Source: Peptococcaceae bacterium (GTDB lineage Bacteria > Bacillota > Desulfitobacteriia > Desulfitobacteriales > Syntrophobotulaceae). Taken from it: 64,000 nucleotides of DNA. Below are positions 54,910-63,715 of this stretch, piece after piece. The position numbers and the translations under genes are program-made. The notes under the pieces were generated by a model, which saw nothing but the letters and a program-made list of their open reading frames with translations, made no database searches and was not told the DNA's origin. The stretch lies in assembly GCA_012517475.1 (NCBI GenBank), contig JAAYUV010000053.1:1-64000 (forward strand), given 5' to 3'. Numbering within the stretch: position 1 is the first letter of the stretch; the number at the start of each line of letters is the position of its first letter.

Positions 54910-55024
54910 CTTGCGCTCCATGGCGCCGGTTGCCTTTCGCCATCCTTGGCACCGCGGCGTTAGCAAAAACCATGGTTTTCGCCATGGACGTCAAAACAAC
55001 TTGGGTAGTATTTCCCAAGTTGTT
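54910..55024. repeat. structured repeat element D (inverted copy)
   Basis: The minus strand of 54910-54993 aligns with elements A and C: TGACGTCCATGG, then CTAACGCCGCGGTGCCAAGG and GGCGCCATGGAGCGC. The small TGGA hairpin of A and C is replaced by GCGAAAACCATGGTTTTTGC. It is followed by an 11-bp inverted repeat AACAACTTGGG / CCCAAGTTGTT (54995-55024). It lies between the hypothetical gene at 55063 and the transglycosylase gene. Confidence 0.8.
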
Positions 55025-55062
55025 ATATTTCGCCATTTTATTCCTAATTCCTGCCAATATTT

Positions 55063-55731
55063 TTATAGTACGGTTTCTCCCGTTATCAGCCAGCTGGAGT
55101 CAATCCTGACAAGATTCGCTCTGACATGCACAAAGTGATTAAACTGTTCCCCTACAGGATACTCTTCGTCGAGATCATAGTCACGGCTTGTATACCGGTA
55201 AATGGCATTGATGGTCGCAGAATACTTATCTGCCGATTCAATCTCCACATGGTCGAATTTGATTTCGCTTACTTCTAAGCCGATACCTTTCGGAATGAAC
55301 TTTTCTGCTTTTCTGATATGGTTTTCCATGATTTCGCCGGTATAGGCAACCGCAATTTTAGATCTGAAAGCGGAGATATCCTTTGCCTTCCAGGCATCAA
55401 ACAAGATTCCCAGGGCCTGTTTGTAGTCGGATATGACCTTGTCCTGTTCTGTTTTGGTTAACGCAACCTGTGTCCCGGACTGATCTTTTTCGGATTCCTG
55501 TCTCTTCAAATTTCCTATGCTCACATCAGAACTATTGCCTGAAGAATCCAACAGGGCATTACCGGAATCGGTACCGCTCATGGCTCCCACCTTCGTGGCA
55601 TTGTCTTTCTCTGCCGGTTGATTTATTCCCGGCTGCGGAAATGCTGTTCCCCAATACATATGTCCGAAAACGCCCAGAACGATTCCCAGGCAGAAAATCA
55701 GAATGGTAAGAAGCCAATATGTTTTACGCAT
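55063..55731 (-). CDS. membrane-anchored protein with NTF2-like C-terminal domain, unknown function
   Basis: 222 residues. One N-terminal membrane segment (about 5-27), a low-complexity Ser/Asp/Asn linker (about 40-85), and a compact C-terminal part (KQALGILFDAWKAKDISAFRSKIA to VRIDSSWLITGETVL) that looks like an NTF2-like or IMS-type fold. GAGGGG ribosome site. It should face outwards. No catalytic motif is visible. It follows the sdp-like operon. Confidence 0.6.
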   Translation of the reverse strand: MRKTYWLLTILIFCLGIVLGVFGHMYWGTAFPQPGINQPAEKDNATKVGAMSGTDSGNALLDSSGNSSDVSIGNLKRQESEKDQSGTQVALTKTEQDKVISDYKQALGILFDAWKAKDISAFRSKIAVAYTGEIMENHIRKAEKFIPKGIGLEVSEIKFDHVEIESADKYSATINAIYRYTSRDYDLDEEYPVGEQFNHFVHVRANLVRIDSSWLITGETVL

Positions 55732-55904
55732 AAAATCACAATCCCCTCAATAAAGGAATATATTACCATCTTTTCCTTAACTGGGGGATTTTAAACATGT
55801 TTGATTTAAAAATTATGCCTTATATTCAACGGTTCATTATTTTAGATTTTGATAATTATATATTTTTGATAATTGTATATCAGTAGTTACTTAAATATAC
55901 CACT

Positions 55905-56246
55905 TTATTTAGGCCTTTTCTTCTCTTTGGCTAAAGCCTTACGGGAAGGCTTTTGTATAGGTTTGCTGAACTTGGCCATACCGATCGACATACGCGTAGA
56001 TAATACAAGGATAATTGCCAAATCGACAATTAAAGAGGTATTTCCAAGAATCAGTACCCGGATTGCAGCAAAAATACTTACAACGAGACCCATTATAATC
56101 ATATTCTTGCCAATCCATTTGGCTAATCCCTCTTTGTCTATTTCCCGGTCAGGATGACTTCGGGCCATGAAAATAACCAGCTTGAATTTCCAGATCAAGG
56201 CACCTGCTATTATTAAAACAAACCCGGCAGTCAAAGACGAAATCAT
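55905..56246 (-). CDS. DUF3784-like small membrane protein
   Basis: 113 residues with about three hydrophobic segments (5-27, 47-68, 72-92) and a charged connecting loop (MARSHPDREIDKEGLAKWIGKNM). The GLAKWIGKNMIIMG stretch resembles DUF3784 proteins. Basic C-terminal tail. It is 36 bp downstream of the sdpI-like gene and probably in its operon. Function unknown. Confidence 0.65.
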   Translation of the reverse strand: MISSLTAGFVLIIAGALIWKFKLVIFMARSHPDREIDKEGLAKWIGKNMIIMGLVVSIFAAIRVLILGNTSLIVDLAIILVLSTRMSIGMAKFSKPIQKPSRKALAKEKKRPK

Positions 56247-56282
56247 CGATTTTTCTCCCTATTCTATTCACGTTATTCAAAT

Positions 56283-56957
56283 TTATTTTTCTCTCTCCAA
56301 ACGCCTAAAGATCGCGTAGGAATACCCTATTGGAACAGCTACCAATCCAATAATAACGATCAATACGATTATAGTCATAAAACCTGCCGGCATCAAGCTT
56401 GAAACCATAAAGATAATTCCGCCGATTACCCAGAACGGTCCTGCCATCCGGTGTGTTTTATACCAAACCTCTTCACTTGCCAGCGTCCAGGGAGTTCTGA
56501 TTCCCATAAAATAATTGTGTTTGAGTTTCCCCATGTAATTGCCGATCACGATGAATAAAACCCCGACACCCAAATGAACAAGAGACGGAACCTTCTCAAA
56601 ATAACCAAGGGCTGAGCCTAAAGTTCCAAAATACATAACGGAGAAAAACATCATAATCACCAGTACGATGGCTGAATAAGCCCTATTCATCTGGGGATAA
56701 TTTCTTTTCTTGGGATCGATTTTGGGAAGAAAAATAAGCAGCAGGAAAACTCCCAGCATGATCAAAGGAAACAGAAAAGCTCCCTGCCAGGCACTGCCCC
56801 ATCCATCAACTTGACCCGAAATATTCCAGTGAGTAGGAACTCTTTCCGGAAGATAAGGATAAGCCAAAAAACCGGCAATGAAATCTATTATAGTGAGCAA
56901 TGCCCCGATAACAATGACAATCTTCATATTGGATTTATTTTCTGTCACAGGAATCAC
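56283..56957 (-). CDS. sdpI: SdpI-family membrane protein
   Basis: 224 residues with an N-terminal DUF1648 part (AYPYLPERVPTHWNISGQVDGWG) and SdpI-like segments (GVLFIVIGNYMGKLKHNYFMGIRTPWTLASEEVWYKTHRMAG). Six hydrophobic segments. In Bacillus subtilis SdpI confers immunity to the SDP toxin and tethers the repressor SdpR. No sdpC-like toxin gene was seen here, so the role may be in sensing or envelope stress. It overlaps the upstream regulator stop (ATGA). Confidence 0.88.
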   Translation of the reverse strand: MIPVTENKSNMKIVIVIGALLTIIDFIAGFLAYPYLPERVPTHWNISGQVDGWGSAWQGAFLFPLIMLGVFLLLIFLPKIDPKKRNYPQMNRAYSAIVLVIMMFFSVMYFGTLGSALGYFEKVPSLVHLGVGVLFIVIGNYMGKLKHNYFMGIRTPWTLASEEVWYKTHRMAGPFWVIGGIIFMVSSLMPAGFMTIIVLIVIIGLVAVPIGYSYAIFRRLEREK

Positions 56958-57250
56958 TTCTCCTTTCCATTCTCTTCAGGTCTATCCCAGTTAAAAAGGT
57001 CAAGTAACATTCTCATAATATCTTCCAACACCGAGGTATTCAGTGAATAGACAATATTTTGTCCCTTCCTTTCATCATCCACCAGACCGGCTTGTTTCAG
57101 GATATTAAGATGATGAGAGATACTTGGTTTAGAAATATTGAACTTGTCGGCGATCTCACCGGCAGTCATGCTTCGTTCCTTCAGAAGCCGAATGATCTCT
57201 CGTCTGTTGGGATCTGCAAGAGCTTTAAACGTATCGTTATAAGGCGACAT
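56954..57250 (-). CDS. sdpR: SdpR-like ArsR-family repressor
   Basis: 98 residues. FKALADPNRREIIRLLKERSMTAGEIADKFNISKPSISHHLNILKQAGLVDDERKGQNIVYSL is a complete winged-helix ArsR domain without metal-binding cysteines, as in SdpR. It overlaps the sdpI start and probably represses its own operon at the palindrome 57292-57315. Confidence 0.88.
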   Translation of the reverse strand: MSPYNDTFKALADPNRREIIRLLKERSMTAGEIADKFNISKPSISHHLNILKQAGLVDDERKGQNIVYSLNTSVLEDIMRMLLDLFNWDRPEENGKEK

Positions 57251-57278
57251 ACAATAACCACTTCCATTTAAACATAGA

Positions 57279-57315
57279 ATTATACATTTGCATATTTAGA
57301 TAACAATCTAAATAT
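57279..57315 (-). promoter_or_regulatory. sdpRI promoter with ArsR-type operator
   Basis: On the minus strand TTGTTA and TATAAT are separated by 16 bases. ATATTTAGAT and ATCTAAATAT (57292-57301 and 57306-57315) form a perfect 10-bp inverted repeat with a 4-base spacer that covers the -35. This fits autorepression by the adjacent ArsR-type protein. Confidence 0.82.
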
Positions 57316-57381
57316 TAATATTGATTATTCCACTTCTAATATCCTTTGTCAAGCTGCACCCTCATAAAATTTGTGCGTTGA

Positions 57382-57434
57382 AAAAAGTATTACCCATTCT
57401 TCAGGGAGGTACTGAATTCCGGGTAATACTTTTT
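57382..57434 (-). terminator. long terminator hairpin
   Basis: AAAAAGTATTACCC and GGGTAATACTTTTT pair perfectly over 14 bp, with a nested TTCAG/CTGAA stem inside. On the minus strand the stem ends in a T-run. It terminates the gene at 57560-58309; the A-run on the other side would allow bidirectional use. Confidence 0.88.
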
Positions 57435-57559
57435 AGGTTTCATAATTTTGTAATAAATATTTACTTGTAAAGAGATGTTTACTTCTAAGAAAATACCTAT
57501 TCGTATTTCCCCGGTTCGCTATACTGGCAAAACGTCGCGATAGAGCCGGAGAAACAAAT

Positions 57560-58309
57560 CTATTCCGACCGTTTTGTCGCAAAAGGCGTGGCACCATAGA
57601 CCTTAGAACTCATATCATCCCTGAAAAGATGGGAATCCAAATCGTGAATCTCAAGGTGGAACTGCTCTATCCTGATCTTGTCTTTGGTATCAAATGCATC
57701 TACCCCTCTGTTGAGAAGATTTCTGAAATATACATCAAATGTAGCTGTTTGGTTTGAGCTCGTCTCATTATCCATCTGTTTTTCCCAAAGTGTTTTGTGG
57801 AAAATAATATACTTTTTAATATCCTGCTCATTCATTTGGGGGCCTGCGGTGATCCCAAAGAGATAACCATCCAAATACTGATGGATATTCCAGGATGCCC
57901 CGAAAGCAAGTGTTCTGGCCGCGTCACTTAATGCACTCTCACCAAAAAAGTCTTCAATCGACGGAGCAAGGTTCATTAAACTCAAATCCGGTTCCTTGTA
58001 TTTCTTCATACCTGCGGTATCAGTCCCAGACCCGGTCTTGGGATTTGTATTCGGCTTGGTTGCCGTACCCCCGGCCGCAGGGGTTGAAGAACTGGTACTG
58101 CTATTTCCCGGAGATGCCTTGTTATCCCCCGTCTTGGAATTTGCATAATTTACAGGCGGGGTCTGGATTACAACCTGTTCTTTTGGTGTGTCGACTTGTC
58201 CGCGGAAAACTTTCCAGGCTGTCGGCCCATAAATGCCGCCAACAATGATTGCCCCTGCCAGAACAACTGCTCCGGACAAGGTCAATATGCTTTTGCGGTT
58301 TAAATTCAT
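57560..58309 (-). CDS. membrane-anchored protein of unknown function
   Basis: 249 residues. One membrane segment (about 8-28), a Ser/Thr/Gly/Pro linker (about 55-100), and an alpha-rich C-terminal domain (PSIEDFFGESALSDAARTLAFGASWNIHQYLDGYLFG to MNEQDIKKYIIFHKTLWEKQMDN). Good GGAGGG site. The C-terminal domain was not recognised. Expected outside the membrane. Its own terminator follows. Confidence 0.65.
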   Translation of the reverse strand: MNLNRKSILTLSGAVVLAGAIIVGGIYGPTAWKVFRGQVDTPKEQVVIQTPPVNYANSKTGDNKASPGNSSTSSSTPAAGGTATKPNTNPKTGSGTDTAGMKKYKEPDLSLMNLAPSIEDFFGESALSDAARTLAFGASWNIHQYLDGYLFGITAGPQMNEQDIKKYIIFHKTLWEKQMDNETSSNQTATFDVYFRNLLNRGVDAFDTKDKIRIEQFHLEIHDLDSHLFRDDMSSKVYGATPFATKRSE

Positions 58310-58503
58310 CTTTTTCCCTCCTAACTATAGGTATTTTCTGTATAAGATTACCAATAATCAGGAGAAAACCTTGTCGTTTTGGGGATGTCCAACAGCCTTT
58401 TTTCCGTTACAGAACGGTATTATCCGTCAACTTCCTCAGATTCAGGCTAAAACCGGGTATTTCTCGCTATTATTTCATCATTATCCAATAAAGTTTGTCC
58501 AAA

Positions 58504-59448
58504 TTATTGTTTGTAATTATCTGCAACCTTCGAGGAAATATAATCCTGGCTAAAAACAATATTAGAAGAAAAATTATAACGACTGACCATTTCTAACAGG
58601 TAGTCCATCAAATTTTCTCCGATTTCTTCATGGCGAAGGGCAAACTCTATGGTAGCTTTTACAAATCCAAACTTATCCCCAACATCATACCTTTTCCCCT
58701 CAAAATGATACGCCAAAACCTCCTGTAACCTGCTCAATTCCAAAATCGCATCTGTCAGCTGAATTTCTCCGCCTCTACCCGGAGGCAATTCACCAATGAT
58801 ATCAAAGATCTCCGGATTAAGGATATAACGGCCCATAATCGCTAAAGGAACTTCCGGGGCTTGTTCCGGCCGGGGTTTTTCAATCATATTCTCCGCTTTG
58901 AACAGCCTTGGTCCTATCCTGCTGCCATCAATGATCCCATACTTGGATACATCAGCAGGAAGAACCTCCTGTACTCCAATGATGTTGCTTCCGTACAGCT
59001 CATAATACCTGATCATCTGTCTCAGACAGGGTTCTGCTGAATAGATCACGTCATCACCGAGAAGAACCGCAAACGGTTCATTTCCGATAAATCTCCTTGC
59101 GCTGTAAACGGCGTGCCCCAGGCCAAGGGCTTCTTTCTGCCTGACATAGTGAATATCCACCATCTCTCCGATGTTTCTTACCATATCCAGGAGATCTGAT
59201 TTGTCGCTTTTCTCCAAATATACTTCTAATTCAACCGACCGATCAAAATGATCTTCGATGGCCCTTTTATTCCGTCCTGTTACAATAATGACGTCTTCAA
59301 TACCTGATTGTACGGCTTCCTCAATAATGTATTGAATGGTGGGCTTATCGACAATAGGGAGCATTTCTTTTGGTTGAGCTTTGGTTGCAGGAAGAAATCT
59401 TGTACCTAAACCTGCAGCAGGAATCACTGCTTTACGTATTTTGCGCAA
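58504..59448 (-). CDS. galU: UTP-glucose-1-phosphate uridylyltransferase
   Basis: 314 residues, TTG start with AAAGGAGG eight bases upstream. KAVIPAAGLGTRFLPATKAQPKEMLPIVDKPTIQYIIEEAV, VIIVTGRNKRAIEDHFD, ALGLGHAVYSARRFIG and DDVIYS are diagnostic of bacterial GalU. It makes UDP-glucose, used for glycans and for the glucolipid enzyme encoded downstream on the plus strand. About 250 bp of promoter region lie before it. Confidence 0.95.
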   Translation of the reverse strand: MRKIRKAVIPAAGLGTRFLPATKAQPKEMLPIVDKPTIQYIIEEAVQSGIEDVIIVTGRNKRAIEDHFDRSVELEVYLEKSDKSDLLDMVRNIGEMVDIHYVRQKEALGLGHAVYSARRFIGNEPFAVLLGDDVIYSAEPCLRQMIRYYELYGSNIIGVQEVLPADVSKYGIIDGSRIGPRLFKAENMIEKPRPEQAPEVPLAIMGRYILNPEIFDIIGELPPGRGGEIQLTDAILELSRLQEVLAYHFEGKRYDVGDKFGFVKATIEFALRHEEIGENLMDYLLEMVSRYNFSSNIVFSQDYISSKVADNYKQ

Positions 59449-59610
59449 GAAAACTTCCTCCTTTTAATGATTTGTGTTGAATTGCTTAAACTACTTAATT
59501 AGTATGGCAGGTTTCAAGTTATTTTATGTCCGCTCCGTGCAACAGTCGTTTTTGATAGGTAGGAAAAGCGGTTTAGTACATTACGTAACACCATAGGTAA
59601 AGAATACAAA

Positions 59611-59636
59611 TAGCTGCCAACTAATGTCAGCAGCTA
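59611..59636 (-). terminator. clpP terminator
   Basis: TAGCTGCC at 59611 and AGCAGCTA ending at 59636 form a hairpin with one mismatch; on the minus strand TTTGTATTCTTT follows. It lies 60 bp after clpP and before galU. The sequence is nearly the same as the inner hairpin at 32489-32513. Confidence 0.7.
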
Positions 59637-59695
59637 TATATAGGTCTATTTCTTTTTAATTCCGGTATTTCATCAACTATAACAGAGAACCTCTA

Positions 59696-60328
59696 TTACA
59701 TGCTTTTGTTTAGTTTCTTCTTTGGGTCCAGGACGGCGGCCTTTTCCAAGATCTGATCCACCAGACCGTATTCCTTGGCTTCTTCTGCGGACATATAATA
59801 ATCCCGGTCCGTATCCCGTTCCACTCTTTCCAGTGGTTGCCCGGTTCTCTCAGATAATATTTTGTTTAATTTGTCTTTAATTTTAAGAAGCTGTTTGGCG
59901 TGGATTTCAATCTCCGTTGCCTGACCGGAAAGACCTGAACCGGCAATCAGAGGCTGATGGATTAAAATTTCCGAATTAGGAAGAGCCGTACGTTTTCCTT
60001 TTGTCCCTGCGGCAAGGAGAAATGCTCCCATACTTGCTGCCATCCCCACGCAAATGGTTTGAATATCCGCCCCGATGTACTGCATGGTGTCGTAGATGGC
60101 CATACCCGCAGTAATGGATCCACCCGGACTATTAATATAAAGGAAAATATCTTTTTCCGGATCTTCTGCATATAGGAATAACATTTGAGCAATTACTACG
60201 TTGGCCACAGCATCATCAATTGGTCCGCCCAAAAATATGATGCGGTCTTTCAAGAGCCTTGAATAGATATCGTAGGAACGCTCACCGCGGTTGGTTTGTT
60301 CTACTACCATTGGAATTAAATAGCTCAT
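59696..60328 (-). CDS. clpP: ATP-dependent Clp protease proteolytic subunit
   Basis: About 210 residues from ATG 60328 (GGGGGGAA upstream); a longer frame from 60361 crosses the promoter region. [52 protein letters not shown], catalytic serine in [14 protein letters not shown] and histidine in ILIHQPL. Its location in a surface-glycan region, away from tig/clpX, suggests a second ClpP paralog or rearranged gene order. Controlled by a CtsR box. Confidence 0.95.
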   Translation of the reverse strand: MSYLIPMVVEQTNRGERSYDIYSRLLKDRIIFLGGPIDDAVANVVIAQMLFLYAEDPEKDIFLYINSPGGSITAGMAIYDTMQYIGADIQTICVGMAASMGAFLLAAGTKGKRTALPNSEILIHQPLIAGSGLSGQATEIEIHAKQLLKIKDKLNKILSERTGQPLERVERDTDRDYYMSAEEAKEYGLVDQILEKAAVLDPKKKLNKSM

Positions 60329-60367
60329 AATATTCCCCCCAAACTCTTTGATTTGAATCATATCCCT

Positions 60368-60397
60368 ATTTTAGTACAAAGGTCAATAAAGGTCAAA
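60368..60397 (-). promoter_or_regulatory. clpP promoter with CtsR box
   Basis: GGTCAAT-AAA-GGTCAAA (60381-60397) is a direct heptad repeat matching the CtsR operator known from low-GC Gram-positives, with one mismatch. On the minus strand the same bases give -35 TTGACC, followed after 17 bases by -10 TAAAAT. CtsR bound there would block clpP transcription until heat or protein stress. Confidence 0.85.
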
Positions 60398-60542
60398 TAT
60401 TTCTCTTCATTTTTTATTATTTTTTATGGTCTATAACTATTAATTTGCCACACGGCTCATTCCTTAAACATTCTGTTCTTTGTATATATTTTTTTTTGCA
60501 GGATAAAATATTGTTTAGAATTTTATAACGGAGGTTAGTTTT

Positions 60543-60992
60543 ATGAACATGATTCCATTTGATACCATGCGTAATATCGATCAAATCAGACGCGAAATTG
60601 ACCGGGTTTATCGATTCCCATTTTCTTTTTTTGAAGATAATTTTTCCCGCCATCTCACTCTTCCTTTTACCGATGTCTATGAAACAGATGAACAATTCAT
60701 AGTGTCTTGTGACCTTCCCGGGCTCCAACGCAAAGAGGACGTAAATCTTCAGATCCAGGACAATGAACTGATTATCAGTGGAACCTTAAATAAAGAACAA
60801 CATGTAATCCAGGAAGACCGTATGCACAAAAAAGAAAGATTTACCGGACAATTCCGCCGTTCGGTCTCCCTTCCTTCTCACGTTTCAAGTGAGAACATCA
60901 GGGCAATATATAAGAACGGAGTCCTTAATATTTTTTTACCGAAATCCAGCGCCTCTCAGAAAAAATCCGTAAACATTGAGTTTCAAAATTAG
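60543..60992 (+). CDS. Hsp20/alpha-crystallin small heat-shock protein
   Basis: 149 residues with GGAGGT upstream. The alpha-crystallin domain spans about 40-145 (LPFTDVYETDEQFIVSCDLPGLQRKEDVNLQIQDNELIISG, and RYKNGVLNIFLPK-like AIYKNGVLNIFLPKS), followed by a short tail. It holds unfolding proteins in the cytoplasm. It is divergent from clpP and shares the 180-bp region that contains the CtsR box; its own promoter is not clear. Confidence 0.93.
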   Translation: MNMIPFDTMRNIDQIRREIDRVYRFPFSFFEDNFSRHLTLPFTDVYETDEQFIVSCDLPGLQRKEDVNLQIQDNELIISGTLNKEQHVIQEDRMHKKERFTGQFRRSVSLPSHVSSENIRAIYKNGVLNIFLPKSSASQKKSVNIEFQN

Positions 60993-61027
60993 CCTTTCAT
61001 TGTTTGTCTCTAAAAAAAAGATATAGG

Positions 61028-61070
61028 AAAGAGCACAGTTTGAAATAAATTTAAACGAACTGTGCTCTTT
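61028..61070 (+). terminator. hsp20 terminator
   Basis: AAAGAGCACAGTT pairs perfectly with AACTGTGCTCTTT around a 17-base AT-rich loop; TTATATT follows. It lies 36 bp after the stop. Confidence 0.9.
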
Positions 61071-61141
61071 TATATTCTCAAATCTTAAGAGAATTGCTTT
61101 GATAGTCATAATAAAGAAGAATTCCTAGGAACTCGGTTTTG

Positions 61142-61170
61142 TTTAAAAATTTTTCCATCTCTGTTATAAT
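61142..61170 (+). promoter_or_regulatory. sigma-A-type promoter for the nucleotidyltransferase gene
   Basis: TTTAAA (61142-61147), 17 bases, then a perfect TATAAT (61165-61170). The start codon is 96-156 bases downstream, leaving an AT-rich leader. Confidence 0.65.
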
Positions 61171-61325
61171 GAAAAAGAAACTTGAATTTTATTTTTTTGG
61201 GAAATATTTCTTTTTTTAAAGAATATAATATTTTAATCTTATTTTAATCTTAGGTTAATAAAATTATGAAAATTTTCCTTTATGATAAAGACAGTCTGGA
61301 ATTACTTGTAAAGTTGGTGACTTCC

Positions 61326-62396
61326 ATGAAGGCTATGATTTTGGCCGCAGGAATAGGCACAAGACTCAGACCTCTTACTGACCCTATCCCGAAGCCAATG
61401 GTACCAATTTTAAATACCCCTGTGATGGAATACTCCGTAAAACTGCTCAAGCAGCATGGGATTAATCAAATTGTCGCGAACACCCATTATAATGCCCATT
61501 ATATAGAAGATTATTTCGGGCATGGTGAAACATTTGGCGTTCAACTGGATTACTCTTTTGAAAAAGAATTGCTCGGGACAGCAGGAGGAGTAAAAAATAA
61601 CCGTCAATTTCTCAATGAAACATTTTTTGTTTTAAGCGGGGATGCTTTAACCGATATTGATCTTACAGAAATGTACAAGTTTCATAAAGAAAACCAATCC
61701 TTAGCCACTATCGCTCTTAAATCAGTGAAGGATGTTTCGAATTATGGTGTGGTTGTTACCGATAGGACAGGCAGGATTCTGGCTTTTCAGGAAAAACCGA
61801 ACAAACAGGAAGCTTTGAGCAATGTTGTCAATACAGGTATCTATCTGTTTGAGCCGGAAATCTTTGATTTCATCCCTGATGGTTTTTACGATTTTGGAAG
61901 GGAGTTATTTCCTAAGTTGCTGGAAATCGGGGCACGTTTTTTTGGTTATGTAACTCGTGATTATTGGTGCGATATCGGAGCCCTTGATGTCTATAGAAAA
62001 GCCCACCGGGATGCGCTGAATCGCCCCAGTCTTAAAAAACTGGCTAACAAAGACGGGATTTTTACTCTGAAGAATAACTGTCTGGCAGGTATGAATTCTA
62101 CTATAGATTTGAGTTGTAAACTAGGACAAAACGTTTTTATCGGAAAAAACTGCAATATTGGCGCCGGTGTAACACTGAATAACTGCATCATATGGGATAA
62201 CTGCTCCTTACTGGAGAATTCCGTTATTGAAAACGCCATTATCGGAATGAACTGCTTTATCGGGGCTAATTCCATGATTAAGGGGAATTCCCTGGTTGGT
62301 AATAATGTCCTCATCAGCCGCGATATCCTTGTAGACAAAAATTGTTCCATTGAGACAAATAGTATACTTGTTACCGGTAAGGCTGTTTCAGCCTGA
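61326..62396 (+). CDS. mannose-1-phosphate guanylyltransferase-like nucleotidyltransferase
   Basis: About 356 residues from ATG 61326, where homologues begin (MKAMILAAGIGTRLRPLT); a longer frame starts at 61266 and neither start has a strong ribosome site. The catalytic domain has PIPKPMVPILNTPVMEYSV and FFVLSGDALTDIDL. The C-terminal part (about 250-356) is a left-handed beta-helix (NVFIGKNCNIGAGVTLNNCIIWDNC). The family activates hexose-1-phosphates; sugar and base are not certain. Confidence 0.82.
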   Translation: MKAMILAAGIGTRLRPLTDPIPKPMVPILNTPVMEYSVKLLKQHGINQIVANTHYNAHYIEDYFGHGETFGVQLDYSFEKELLGTAGGVKNNRQFLNETFFVLSGDALTDIDLTEMYKFHKENQSLATIALKSVKDVSNYGVVVTDRTGRILAFQEKPNKQEALSNVVNTGIYLFEPEIFDFIPDGFYDFGRELFPKLLEIGARFFGYVTRDYWCDIGALDVYRKAHRDALNRPSLKKLANKDGIFTLKNNCLAGMNSTIDLSCKLGQNVFIGKNCNIGAGVTLNNCIIWDNCSLLENSVIENAIIGMNCFIGANSMIKGNSLVGNNVLISRDILVDKNCSIETNSILVTGKAVSA

Positions 62397-62439
62397 CCTT
62401 ATTATTGATGAAAGACGATTTCCTGGAGGAGGATGCAGA

Positions 62440-63564
62440 ATGCCTAACGTTTTAATCCTATCAGCTTCTACAGGACAAGGACACAATCAAGCCGCAAACT
62501 GTCTGAAGAGTGAACTGGAGTCATCGGGATATACTGTCCAAATCGTTGAACCTCTCAAAGAAGAGGGGCGGGTAATGGATGTCCTGGTTGATGACGGTTA
62601 TAACATCCTGGCAACCAAATTGCCCAGAATGTACGGCAAATTGTACAAAATCACGGATCATAAATTTGTAAATAAAGGGGTGGTTACCTTTCTCAATATC
62701 ACCCTGAGCAATACCGTTTACCAATTAACCAGGGAACACAAACCTGATCTGATTTTTACCACCCATCCCCTGCTTGTGAATGTTGTCTCTTTTCTGAAAG
62801 CCAGCAGCCGGATTAATCTCCCTCTTATTGCTGTTGTTACAGACTATATGGCTCACCGTTTTTATGTGAATAAATATGTTGACGCGTATATCGTAGGATC
62901 GACTTATACCAAGGATACCCTTACTGTTAAAGGTGTTCCGGAAAGCAAGATATTTGCTTATGGCATTCCGATTCGCAGAGAGTTCCGTCAGCCCCGAAAA
63001 GAGAATAAGGATAAAGGTTTCACCATGTTGGTGATGGGCGGCAGTATGGGTATTTCTTATATTAAGAATTGCCTGGAAACGCTCGTTCACAATAACCATA
63101 ATTTTAGGATTTTTGTGGTTTGCGGCAATAACCAGAAATTAAGAAAAGAATTAGAAGAAAAATACGCCGGCACTGTCAATGGCAAAGAAATACAAATTTT
63201 TGGGTTTACCCGGAATATCCCCGAACTTATGGACCAATCCGATGTGATTGTGACCAAACCCGGGGGGCTCACTGTATCGGAAGCAATTAACAAAAATATA
63301 CCGATCATTATTCCTTTCTTTATTCCGGGGCAGGAAGAAGAAAATACCGAAATCCTGGTAAAGGCCGGGGTTGCTTTGAGCGTTACAAACATTGTCCAAC
63401 TGAATGAGGTTGTAAGCCGTCTCTATGAAAATCCTGTTCTTTTGGACGAAATGCGTTTAAAGGCCCTGGAAATCTCACAAGGATTATCTCCTGATAGTGT
63501 AGTTGAACTGTCTGACAGACTGATCTATGGCTATCATCCGGATAGAATAACCCAAAACGCCTGA
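62440..63564 (+). CDS. ugtP: diacylglycerol glucosyltransferase-like protein (MGDG synthase/UgtP family)
   Basis: 374 residues from ATG 62440 after GGAGGAGG; the longer frame overlaps the previous gene. LILSASTGQGHNQAANCLKSELE is the MGDG-synthase N-terminal motif; the donor half has VMGGSMGISYIKNCL, IFGFTRNIPELMDQSDVIVTKPGGLTVSEAI. It would add glucose from UDP-glucose to diacylglycerol at the membrane, giving glycolipid anchors or membrane lipid. GalU nearby makes the donor. Related monoglycosyl enzymes are possible. Confidence 0.85.
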   Translation: MPNVLILSASTGQGHNQAANCLKSELESSGYTVQIVEPLKEEGRVMDVLVDDGYNILATKLPRMYGKLYKITDHKFVNKGVVTFLNITLSNTVYQLTREHKPDLIFTTHPLLVNVVSFLKASSRINLPLIAVVTDYMAHRFYVNKYVDAYIVGSTYTKDTLTVKGVPESKIFAYGIPIRREFRQPRKENKDKGFTMLVMGGSMGISYIKNCLETLVHNNHNFRIFVVCGNNQKLRKELEEKYAGTVNGKEIQIFGFTRNIPELMDQSDVIVTKPGGLTVSEAINKNIPIIIPFFIPGQEEENTEILVKAGVALSVTNIVQLNEVVSRLYENPVLLDEMRLKALEISQGLSPDSVVELSDRLIYGYHPDRITQNA

Positions 63565-63715
63565 TTTAACTTTTATCTTTTTAGATTATCAAACTTTATA
63601 AAGAGGCTATGCCATCGGGTATAGTTTCTTTTTTTTTGCGGCAACATGGAATATAATACAGTAGATCGTTTCTGCAGGGTGATTTTAAGATTCTCTAAAG
63701 GCAAGTGAAAAACAA

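Larger units (their letters stand above)
57251..57559. other. intergenic region upstream of sdpR
   Basis: No gene. It holds the sdpR promoter and operator (57279-57315) and a large hairpin terminator (57382-57434) for the gene at 57560. The rest is AT-rich. Confidence 0.7.

Noticed and set aside
54862-54966. N-terminal extension of the second transglycosylase-CWB2 protein
   Set aside because: It translates repeat element D, precedes a good ribosome site and would push the signal peptide inside the chain.
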